Positions 12,371 through 22,830 of a stretch of DNA of 64,000 nucleotides are shown here, one piece after another. The first letter of the stretch is position 1. The number at the start of each line of letters is the position of its first letter. This DNA is from Hymenopellis radicata (Eukaryota; Basidiomycota; Agaricomycetes; Agaricales; Physalacriaceae), in the NCBI GenBank assembly GCA_015501595.1, contig JADNRX010000203.1, forward strand, positions 37,050-101,049, read 5' to 3'. The notes under the pieces were generated by a model. It was not told where the DNA came from and ran no database searches. It saw nothing but the letters and a program-made list of their open reading frames with translations. Made by a program: the position numbers and the translations under genes.

Positions 12371-13970
12371 GCAGTGTGATACACCATATACATGCGATAG
12401 ATTTACTTTATCGTGACTTACCTTTGACTTGGTCTGTGAGGCCGTCGTGTATCGGTCGGTGGGACCTGATAGCTGTCAGTTGAAGGCATTTTTTAATTTA
12501 GGCCTGCCGCGTTGCATCGGCAATAGTGGCCGACATTCCGATCACCTGCCCCTTTCATTTCTTTTACCACCTACCACCTACCACCATCTTGGCTTAACGA
12601 CCTTGTTCTCTAATTTCCTGAACGGCAGAGTCCGAATTTCGCGATTTCTCAGGATCCAATTGGGCCGTCTCAGGTCTGGGCCCATTCAAATTGCATCCCA
12701 AGGCGCCAACGCTACCAACCTCTAACATCGCGGCCTTGAAGTTGTCGGTCGAGCGAGACACCAAGGGACGACAACCACGAAACAACAATGATGCGCCGAA
12801 GACAGCTCACAGCCACCCCTACACGAAAGAGGATAGGACGATTACCACAAAGACTCGGTCGGGCGAACGTATACGGGGCGCCTATTTCTTGCTGTCCCAT
12901 CTCACAATAATTTACCGTCAGCGCAGTCAGAACTTATCTGACCGCCCTCGCCGCCGCCCCAGTGCAAATAGCGCCCCAGAGATTTAACGTTAAGCATCTC
13001 TGGGACTTTCTCCGCCTTTCCCGTTCTTCTTTTCGACGACGCGCCTCCGTTTCAGATGTCTTGTAATGCCCTCTTAACTTCTAATAGACTCGAGTTCACT
13101 TTTTCGATGCAATTTGTTATCAAGGTCTTGTGAAGCCAAAGAAAAGGTGAGACGGTTTGAATTGCAAACGCTGCTTTTGGTTGAGGCTGAGGGCGTAACT
13201 TGTGTCGAGCCGAACAGGGAATCATGAATGTCACTGTCGCCTGTCGTCAACCAACGTAAGCTTCTTAGCTTTCACGACGTCGTGTTAGGGAAGGTAGTCG
13301 CAATGCTAGACAAGAGCCATGCCCCGGAAAGTTTCTCACGTCCATCGTCTGGAAATTGTCTAACCTTTCATAGGTATGATCGTCGGCTGGAAGGAATCGT
13401 GCTCAGCATGTAGCGTTGGTTTTAGCATACATGCGTGCATACTGCCTTGAAGCCGTGCACCTCGGTGCATTTTCTCTGTATCTCGTGTCGGAACTTGCAG
13501 AACCCAAAGCACGTTGGTCTACTGTGCTAGCTATTTGTGAATTCATTCTCTTCTAGATACCATCTGTCTGCTTATCAGAAATCATCCCGAACTGTCAACG
13601 CACGATGCTAGAAGAACCAATGTCTCTGCTAAGGAACTACACCTTCACGCCGATATAAGACCAATCAGTGGACTTTACGGGGATTTCACCTCCTCGTACT
13701 CTCCGAGGAACCTCGAGAGCAACGGTCATGGCCTCAAAGCCGAGGTATGTCCAATGCATATGGCCTTTGGATCCGCTGAATGGTGTGATAGCGCTGTAGA
13801 TACTCCATCGCCTAACGTCCAAATGGTACCTCTCATGCTGCGCCTTGAGTCGCATGCCACTTACAGGTTGCGAAGACGGTGCTACGATGGCCAGCGTCCA
13901 TTTATGCTTTGCAAATCATCGGATACTGGGCAACCTTTAAATGAGGCATCGGTAGTAATGATACCATACG
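12371..13970. other. Intergenic, 1.6 kb, no gene seen
   Basis: Open frames at 12,429-12,990 and 13,228-13,860 are short, overlap in several frames and show no domain or splice support. It contains the upstream region of the GH17 gene. Confidence 0.45.
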
Positions 13971-15493
13971 ATGCATTCCCTTTACCTCGTCGTTTTACTG
14001 CTCATTGCCTCTGGCATCACACTCGGCCTTCCCACATCCGCTGTGGTTGAATCGCCATCTGTGAATGCGAACTGCTTCCCCGCCCTAGGATTCACCATGC
14101 CGTCTGGCGTTCCGTCCTCGCTCAATAACTGGTGGTGCCCTACAAGTGACGAATACGGCTTCGTCGGGTTCAGCTACGAGGTGACGGCATGTATGTACAT
14201 CTTCCTTCGTTTCGCCACTGCGATCATCAGGCTTATCTTGTTTTCAGGTCAAGACCTCAATACTCTCCGGCGCGAATTCGTGGATATCCGCGAGACGTTC
14301 AAGGGCCGCTACGTACGCATGTACGGTTTCTGTGATCGGCCTGGGTTCTAGTGCGTCCAATCTGGTCTCACCACTACCATCCGACGTACTCACGGATGTC
14401 GGCGATAGCGACGATATTGTGACCGCCGCATGGGACGCCGGCGTTGGCGTCCATGCTCTTATCTGGGTTCGTTTCCGTCTACAGTCGACTACTCTGAGCT
14501 CAACTCAACTTGCACTAGTTCGGTTTCGACGGCGGAAACCAATGGCAGACGCGCAGAAACCACCTCGTCTCCTCTCTCTATTCCAATCCCAAAGCCAAGT
14601 TCATTACTCGTGTTGTACAATTTGGTTCCGAGCCGCTCTTCGACAGGGTTCTGACACCACAGGCGCTCGCCGCCGAAGTGTGGTCATTGAAGGGACAGCT
14701 GAAGAGTTTAGGGATTCCGGTCACCGTTTCAGACATGGCGTAAGTATTCGTTCCCAGTCGTTCCCTGTACGAGTCTGAGATCCAGGTTCCACAGGTATGC
14801 ATACCAGGTTTGTACATTTCTCGAAGGTGCAGTATATTTACGACGCTGTGCTGAAATGTTGGCTGCCATCGTAGGAGAACGGCGGCGCGAAAGATGTTTT
14901 GGATGCCATTGATCTGATCGACGCACACATGCTCCCGTTTTTCTCCTGGCAGGCTTCGACTGGTGAGCTCGATTTCCGTGGGCAGCCTGGGCGCTCACAA
15001 TGTTATTTCAGCCAGCAACTCGTGGCCCATTGTTCGTACTGACTTGGATTGGTAAGAGCATCATGGTAACCGTGGGCACATACTCATATGTCGCTTAGGT
15101 TTGTCGCCAAGGGCGAAGGAAAGAAGATTTTTCTATCCGAGGTTTTGTATTCAATCGCTGGGAAACGACTCATTGTCCTCTGACTTAAACCCTCACAGAA
15201 TGGCTGGCCGTCAGTGACATCGTCGGGAGTACAGCCGAATAGCCCCAACGCCGTGGCAAACGTCGACAACGAACGTGTGCGCTTCATCTGTCCCTCACTA
15301 TCCCTTGTCTCTGATTGACGTGCAGGACTATTACGCACTTCTAGACTCACACTGTTGGTTCTTCAAGACAATACCCGGAGGTGGTGTTGGATGGTTTGCT
15401 CATATATACTCGGACAATCAGGAACCTGGATATGGGATTTACGATTCGAATGGACGACCGAAGTTCTGGTTCCGTCCACAAACATCATGCTAG
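13971..15493 (+). CDS. GH17 glucan 1,3-beta-glucosidase / endo-beta-1,3-glucanase, secreted
   Basis: The start is MHSLYLVVLLLIASGITLGL, a clear signal peptide. Spliced exons read LGFTMPSGVPSS, GFSYEVTACQDLNTLRREF, YVRMYGFCDRPGFYDDIVTA, VGVHALIWFGFDGGNQW, RVVQFGSEPLFDR (acid/base Glu in GSE), FFSWQASTASNSWP, KKIFLSENGWPSVTS (nucleophile Glu in SENGWP) and GGGVGWFAHIYSDNQEPGYG, ending in WFRPQTSC. Fungal GH17 enzymes cut beta-1,3-glucan in the cell wall and act in wall remodelling. All introns splice in frame, for example GTATGT...TTTTCAG and GTGCGT...GATAG. The stop is at 15491. The gene is intact. It is followed 320 bases later by a convergent NmrA-like gene. Confidence 0.92.
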
Positions 15494-15811
15494 GCCAACC
15501 TCCATCTCGTCTACGTCTTTCGTACGCATTCTGTATCAGTCTTATTTTCATCTTTTTCCGCCCCGTATGGTGTGGCATGAAAACGCGATCGAGCACATGA
15601 GACAGACGTCACGGGACCATTTTCTTTTTTGCTTCCTTACCATCATCCTGACCCGACTCGCTCTTCGTCAAACTTTCGAGTATCATCGCTGGACTCAAAC
15701 GAAGATCTGCTTCGCGGCTGCGCAAAGTCTTTGAGAAGATCGAACTCGCATTTATACGTGCCAGACATACAACTACATAACTAATTGACTTCTTTTCTTC
15801 CCTACTGAGAT
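15494..15811. other. Convergent intergenic spacer
   Basis: This is the shared 3' region of the GH17 gene (+) and the NmrA-like gene (-). It presumably holds both poly(A) sites. No other feature is seen. Confidence 0.5.
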
Positions 15812-16866
15812 CTATTCTTGAATGCTGCTCCAATCCAATGCTCTTAGAGCACCTTCAACTCCTACCAAGCCTTCTATTCCCAGATCCGCACTCGACACCG
15901 CCACGCCTTGTCCCGGCCTTGACCACGCCTTTAACACCCTCTCCTCGTCGGAATTCTCCCCAAAGGACCTCATGTTCAATGCCAATTCCAGCCCGAGCAC
16001 CGGGCCCATCGAGGAGCGAGCGACATACTCCTCCACAGTCAGCTCTGCAACCTCCACCTCTTTGTCGACAATACGTCCCCACGTCTGGATGTACTCTTCA
16101 AAAGTCGGCGTCTCGTCGTACCCCTGGAAATACTTCATCGGAAGCGTCTTCTCTGGGTTGTCCAGAATCGCTTTGACAAATAGCCCGACGTTATTGGGAT
16201 GCCCGAGGACGGGGAACACTGTCTTGGGCGACGTGGGTTGATGCCAAATGTACTTTCCGCTAGACGCGTCCTTCTGGGGCGTATCGAAGAAGGCTATATT
16301 CTGCGCATAGAATCCCAGTTGGAGATATGTCGTCTTCTGAGCCAGGTCTGGAAGTTCTGTAGCAATATAGGAATCCACCATGGTTTTGCTCTCGAAGTGT
16401 GGCACGTAAGACACGCCATCGATGGAACGGAGTGGAGGAGATGGAACGGTACTCCAAATGTAGTGGACGATGGATGGCGTGCTCGAGGCTGCTCGGGCTA
16501 TGTTGCATCCTTGTAGGATTTCTGTGGCATATGCTTTCTTCATGTCGAGGGTTTTGGCAAGTGACTCCCAGTAGTTCGTGACGCCAAATACCACATGTGC
16601 GCCCTAGCAGTCGTGTGAGTCGCATTTGTCTTACACCGACACAACACGGAACGAACCTCGAAGGCGGCGAGGAGACTCTCGTAGTTGTCAAGGTTCGCTT
16701 CCACAACTTCGACGCCTTTTGCTGCTAGGACTCGTGCCTTTTCGCTCGTCGGATTACGTGTGACACCGCGAACGCGGTATGAGCGATCTTGAAGGAGAAC
16801 ATCTACAACCGAGCCTCCTTGGAAGCCAGTAGCACCTAGGACAACAGCAAGCTTGGGAGAAGACAT
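15812..16866 (-). CDS. NmrA-like family NAD(P)-binding protein
   Basis: Two exons. The ATG at 16866 gives MSSPKLAVVLGATGFQGGSV, with the GxxGxxG nucleotide loop, then TRNPTSEKARVLAAKGVEVV and NLDNYESLLAAFE. A short intron (about 16603-16657) precedes GAHVVFGVTNYWES. The long second exon has VPHFESKTMVDSYI, TTYLQLGFYAQNI and a C-terminal EGALRALDWSSIQE. This is the NmrA/HSCARG type rather than the isoflavone-reductase branch at 1441. Related proteins sense NADP(H) or repress transcription factors in nitrogen control, while others are enzymes. The function here is not predictable. The frame is intact. Confidence 0.9.
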
Positions 16867-18435
16867 GGTAACTGTAGTACCGAATTGTCTCAAGCGCTAC
16901 CCATCCTATATTCCGGTGATCGTGAGAGGATACTGCCCCATGTGAAAGGACTGTTTCAAAGTCATCTGTCCTCGAGCGGCGTCATCCTAAAAGTGGGACG
17001 AATACAAGTCAGAATTAGCGGTAAATGCTTACAAAATGGCTCCACCGCGCACATTTCTTGAAAGCTGCTGAAGAAGCGCAGTCGACCTGCTTACTTATCT
17101 GTTCTCGTTCGCTTCAATGCTAAAGGCTTCTAGTCACAGAAGCGTTTAGGCCCGGATCTCAGGCAAATCTCAGGATGTCAAGACCCAACAAGTCCCACCT
17201 CTCTCTATACAGAAAGAAGCGCAGATAGAAATAGATGCCATTCAGCCACCAGTTAGAGTTGAAACGTTGAAATGCGGTTCCGCGACCGGTGGTTGTGCGA
17301 AGAGAGCCTGGGCTGTCACCGATTTGGAAAAGTCCGTCTGGCTGGCTGACCAAGATTCCCACGGGGTTGATTTGGTCCTCTTCTGCTGCTCGCACTGCGC
17401 CACGATCTGAGAATCTGCACCCGGAATGCAGTCTAGCCTACTATTCTTCCGTTCTGCAGTGGCTCCGTATCCAATCTTCGTCCTCCGTCCACTACAGTAT
17501 CGTCAGGCCACTCTGCGACTACTACTGCAATCAACATCCTCGCTAGTTCGGGATTTCAAACGATGCATTTACGCGAATTTACACGCGTTTCTGTCCCCGA
17601 CTAGATACATGCTATATAGCATGTGGGCCAAACCCTTTGTCACTATGATCTGTACAGATTGGCTGCTTGTTGACATTTCTCATGTTCTCGAATGATGAGA
17701 TCGGCAGCTACAACATAGGCAATCGTTTCACTGCTATATTGAGGTTCAAACTAATGTCTTCTTGGAATGAAAGGCACGGTGGGACACGCAGTGAACACGA
17801 CTCCGAGGACGACTAAAATTTGCGCGAAGTTCATGAGCTATGAGGAAGGTAGTACACCAGACGGCCGAGTTCTTACGGCAAATACATTAGCCTCTCAAGC
17901 TTCAATGATAGTGTGGTACGGGCGAGTCTCCCAGATTGGCGAATTCCGGAGGAGTTGTCTCCGGCAGGCAGACTGAGATAGAGTGCAATGATCAAGGGCG
18001 ATCTATCAAAGTGCCGCCAAGATGATTGAGAACTTTATAGGATTTACATGCCCAGACGTGAACTTCGCTCGGTAAGACTCGTCAAGTACGTGCATAGTTA
18101 TGACTGTTATTAATGACCTTTCTCTGATTAACCTCAGATGGTCCCCCGCTCAGCATGCGCCTGAGAGAATATGGCCAGTGTAGAGGATTTCCGACGTGCC
18201 ACTAAGCGAAGAATCGTCGCAGTGCGAAGCTAATAGCATTCTTCCGGTGCAATCATTTGATACACATTCAGCTGGTAAACTGGGTAAGTTGAATGCCATC
18301 TTTTGGCCACTGAGTGCATGTGGAAGAGAGGCGCCCTTGCACTGACAAATGGAGATAAAGTGTACTTGTGACCTCATACTGATATAACTAAAGCCGGCCC
18401 TCCTATTGCCATCTTTCACTCTTGATGCAAGCGGA
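16867..18435. other. Intergenic 1.6 kb; one open reverse segment
   Basis: No complete gene can be built. A reverse stretch, 17,159-17,395, reads AAEEDQINPVGILVSQPDG and GTAFQRFNSNWWLNGIYFYL with gene-like composition. I find no flanking exons that continue it, so it may be an orphan fragment. The remainder is upstream sequence of the Zn2Cys6 gene. Confidence 0.35.
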
Positions 18436-21400
18436 ATGCCCGCCGAGCCGAGACGACGACAAAAAGTGTTCACCGAGGAAGAACTCAAGGACATCGAGCA
18501 GAAACGGTTACGCGGTAAGTAATCAGTCTTTATACGTCCTGGCTCTTCTAACAGTCTTCACAGGCGAATTATCTTGCGCTGAATGTCGTCGTTTGAAACT
18601 AAAATGTGACAAAAAGGTACCCTGTGGGTCCTGTTGTCGACGCGGGTGTGAAAGCATTTGTCCGTGTGGTACGCCTTCTGGACCCCATCGATGGTCTAGT
18701 AGCTCTAATGGTTCGGTCGGCAGGCATACTGTCTGCAGGTCAGGGTACTCGGTGCGTTGCAATCGGTCCTGCTTTTCTCTATTGACCACCACCATGTTCC
18801 AGCTTCGTCCTCGCGGACACGGATCACCTTCATCGCAAAATAACGGAAATGAGCACCCGGATACGCCAGCTTGAGGACGCCTTGGCAATACTCCAGGCTA
18901 GCGTATCCAGTGCCCGGCATCCCCTCCTCAATGACGATCTGCTGAGAGTCAAATTCGGCGCAGAGGCAGCCAAGCAGCAGCAGGAAGAACCACTGGTACC
19001 GCTGGAGAGTCAAGCAATCGATGCTCTCGGAACACTGACGTTAACGGACGCAGGTGACATGCGATACTTTGGCCGTTCAGCTGGCTCGGAGGTAAGCCAC
19101 ATTGGCGGATAAGCAGTCGATTTGTGCTGAAGCGGCTTGGACAGACCCTCATTGCCGGCGAGGAATGGGAGGAGCTCTCCGACCTCGACGAACACGCAGA
19201 AACATCGGGTATTCCAGATTACACTGTATCATTCCCATTCTCCAGTCATCCTGTCCCTATACCCGATTTGGTTCAACATCTCCCATCCCAAGAACGCGCT
19301 CAGCTTCTCTCGCAGTCCTATATCGATCACGCCTCTCTCTTCTTCAGACCTATCAAGGGCGAGGAGCTCTTCAACTCCTTCCTTCCCAAAGTCTATGACG
19401 ATCCTACTTCCCTTGCGAGCGAATCCCTGGCAATGTTGTTCTTCATCCTGGCTCTAGGAGCCTTGTTCGACCTCAATCTAAGCCCGTATAATAAAGAGGC
19501 AGAGCTTTATTACAGGCTCGGAACAAGCGCACTCTCGATACGACCTACTCTCGATACGCCTCAGATCGACACGGTTCGTGCCGTTGGACTCCTGGCGACG
19601 TATCACAGTATGGCGAGCAAAAAGTGTTCCCGCGACAGTGCAGTGCGTTCTTCTACATTCTCGCGTCACATTTTTCTCACTCGGGCAGTGGTGTTCCATG
19701 AGCTTGGCGGCGAAGCTAGCTCAAAGCGTAAGCGCTCTATCCTCCTTAATCACTTGATCTGAACATGTCCTTCCTATTAGATTGGCCTACGTTGGTCCCG
19801 TACCTCCTCCAGCATGTAGATAGCTGACAGTTCACTCCAGACAGGGACAGCGCTCGGTGGAATATGGATCCCACAACTGTGCAAATTCGGCGGACTTTGT
19901 GGTGGGAGGTATTCTCCTCAGATGTATCTCATGTAAGTTTGTCAATCCGGACTTCCTGTTATTCTTAGTTGCTTACCGTAGCTTGGCCCAATAGAGCTTG
20001 GCTCTTGGTCGACCGCCCTCAATACATCAATCGTTTGCCGATTGTGAATTCCCGACTGACGAAGAAGCTACACTTAGCGATTCGGGGGAGATCGAATACG
20101 GATGTGAGTATTACCTTATCGGCGCCTTTACCCTGCTGATACCAGTGAAAAGTTTGGCGTATGAAGTATACATTTGCCCGAGACATATTTAGCGCCGTCC
20201 TCGATGCTACTGTAACAGCGAAATCTCCGAGTTATACGACTGTGCTTGACCTCGATAAGAAAGTCAGGCAGATGTCTTTCCCATCCTCGGTCAAGCCTTA
20301 CGTGAAACTGGAAGATAGCGAGGAAGATTACTACTCGAGCGCTAAGAGTTTACGAGATTTCTACGCCAGTCAGCACCGGACTGTCAGTATGTGACATTTC
20401 TCCTTTTGCCATTTCTATCGCTCATTCGACCTAGCGATGCTATATCTTCATCGGAGTTTCTTTGCTCAGTCTATCCTCGACCATCCATCCAATCCTCTTC
20501 TCAGCCCATTTGCACCGTCGTTCTTAACCGCCTTCCGAAGTGCATCCATTCTTATCAAAGCTGCTGCACACCAATTTGATCGATGTGCGAATATGGCGAT
20601 GAGAGTCTGGTTTCTGTTGTACCACATTTTCTCCTCGGCGGTACGTTTTGGCCTTGAATGGGATAGCTCAAGCCAGCTGACCGTTCTATTCTTACAGGTA
20701 ATTGTAGGCTGCGTGGTCACTCGTTCGCCCAACTCCAACATTGCCCCAGGTGCATTGCTCGACCTAGAACTTGCTATTAAAATCTTCGAGCACAGTTCGG
20801 CACAGTCGGGGCGTGCGAAGATTGCTCTGGTGAGCGTGCCGACGTAGTGTCATTCCGCCCGTTTCTTATGATATGTGAAGGGCGTACTGCGCAAGCTGAG
20901 GGAAAAGGCTGTCCGATCGTATTCCCAGTCCCGAGGGAAATCAATACCTCGAGAACCAGATTCGTCAGACCAGCAGAGTAGCGGCGGGTCTCCCCTGTCG
21001 GCCCAGCAGGATGATGACTCTGAGGACGAATTAGCCATCTTTGGAGGCCAGACTAAAGTCTTAACGAAGAGCCACCGGTCGAAACACAGGGCTCAGTCTG
21101 GCTCGACGTCCTCGGATTGCTCAACCTCGCCCCCGCCTTCGAAGACTGTAGAACTTTCGCCTATACACGTCCATCCTTCTTTGATGGACTATCTAAAAGA
21201 TGGCGGCGGACGAAATGCAGCTCCCGCGCCTGAGGCTGGGCCAAGCTCGTATCCTGGCCAGTGGCAAAGTTCAACTCGACAAGTTCCGACTGCATCACGG
21301 CCTGAGCCCGACTACATGGACGTCATACCAAGTGCGGACCACCCGCATGGATACGTCTGGAACGGATTATTTGACGTGCGCGCAGATGCCGCACATCAGG

Positions 21401-21771
21401 GTCATACGCAGTGGTTGTCGCCTGCGCCATACCAGAACCAAAACTCGAATTCGTTTCCCGCACAGAGTGCAAATCCATTTTCCTCCCTGGAACAAATGAC
21501 GAATTGGCCTCCGCCGGGGTATCCGACTGCCACAGCGGCGGCCGCGGTGCTGCAATACGGGAATGGCGGGCTTGAGTTTGGCGGTGGGGATATTGGTATG
21601 GGTCCACCGAATGTGCATCCGGGGGCAATGGTCGAGCTGGGGCTTATGACGGAGTCGAACATGGATCTCGGGTGGGTGTCGTTCATGCGGGAGTGCGGTA
21701 TCTTTGGTGTGGATGTGAATGGGGTTCTGCAGTCGCCGCAGGGTGGGCCTTCTAATAGCAGCGTGCTTTAG
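18436..21771 (+). CDS. Zn2Cys6 fungal-specific transcription factor
   Basis: About ten exons. It starts with MPAEPRRRQKVFTEEEL, then the binuclear cluster CAECRRLKLKCDKK with VPCGSCCRRGC. The linker GQGTRFVLADTDHLHRKI leads into a coiled-coil dimerisation stretch (EMSTRIRQLEDALAILQASV). The middle region carries the fungal_trans signature: YLHRSFFAQ, ALGRPPSIH, LWWEVFSSD and WRMKYTFARDIFS. The long C-terminal exon (20875-21771) is Ser/Pro/Gln-rich and low-complexity, typical of an activation domain, and ends at GGPSNSSVL. Every junction can be spliced in frame. It is the only pathway-type regulator between the two P450 arms, so control of those genes is a reasonable guess but not shown. Confidence 0.92.
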
Positions 21772-21982
21772 CTGAGTTGTTTTTATCTGATGTTATTGCT
21801 TTGGATAGTGTAGCGATGTAAACTACTTGTAGTACGTGTATCATATCGGGTAAACTATGTATAGGTGTTATTGTACTTTTACAAGACAATGGAGCGATTG
21901 GCGCTGATGTGATGGCGGCGGTCTTCTTGTTGAAAGAACAACACTATGACCACCTTCAAACAACAGTTTGTTGTTTTCCTGC

Positions 21983-22732
21983 ATGTACAATAAGAAGCGG
22001 TGGCTTATTGTAGAGAACAAGGACCATTATCGAGAATGCTATAAGTATGGACCGAGGACTGCGCGCTTTCGACCACCGATTAACAAAACTGCTATGGAGA
22101 CTATAAGCTACTTCGAACAACGATCATCCAGCCACGAATTGAGGTTCGGATCGCGGTACAGCCTATCATACAACGCGTACGAAGCCCTCCTTCGTCCTCC
22201 GCCTCAGGCTCCCAGTGTGTATCGTCGGGAGCTCGAAATACAGCTCGTGGCTCTCAACCGGATCCAGCCAGATTTCGTAAAATTCTGTGCGTATATCGAC
22301 TCCTTATCGTCTGCTCTTTTGAAGTCTAAAACTTGGGTGTTCCTGTAGACAACATCATCACCAGATTTAACTGCGCCACAGAACCATCTGCGAGCAGCAT
22401 CATAATCAAGCCCGGGCTTTGGCCACTGGAGACAAGGATGGAAGTTCTTGAAGCCATGCGTATCGTGATGGAGAGGTGGCTGAGCCAACTCGACGCGAAG
22501 TTTTTCCCTCCAATGTGGAGAGGGTATTGTTCGACTTCGATACCGTTATTGGGGATGCCTTGGAAACGATTCCTCCTTGGTAAGTCGGCAGTGTGTTTTC
22601 TGAGAGTTTAGACTGAACCAAATACTCGCAGGTATAGATTTCATCCGCCGCGAAATGGGGTGGGAGAGACAGAGGTTGCATAGAGAGCTGACTGATGCAG
22701 CCGTGTACGAGTGGTGTACGCCATGTCCGTGA
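21983..22732 (+). CDS. Hypothetical protein, three exons
   Basis: The ATG at 21983 opens MYNKKRWLIVENKDHYRECY. The first exon continues through YNAYEALLRPPPQAPSVYRR. A GTGCGT donor near 22288 and CCTGTAG acceptor join it to YNIITRFNCATEPSASSIII and EAMRIVMERWLSQLDAKFFP. A second intron near 22580-22632 leads to GIDFIRREMGWERQRLHREL and a stop at 22730. No domain is recognised, and there is no signal peptide or transmembrane segment. It lies tail-to-tail with the neighbouring P450, 98 bases apart. Confidence 0.5.
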
Positions 22733-22830
22733 CATACGCACAGTGGGGCAAGAATGACAGTCGCAGGCGAAAAAGTAAATGTACAACAAGAACCTAATCA
22801 ATACTACCAAGCTAATTTCGAGAATGAAAA

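Noticed and set aside
12691..12987. 98-codon forward frame, Arg/Thr-rich
   Set aside because: Non-ATG start, no conserved feature, no promoter or introns.
14332..14402. Premature stop in the GH17 gene after CDRPGF
   Set aside because: A GTGCGT...GATAG intron removes it and gives the family sequence GFYDDIVTAAW.
21200..21686. Several frames on both strands within the last exon of the Zn2Cys6 gene
   Set aside because: Shadows of the Ser/Pro/Gln-rich coding exon.
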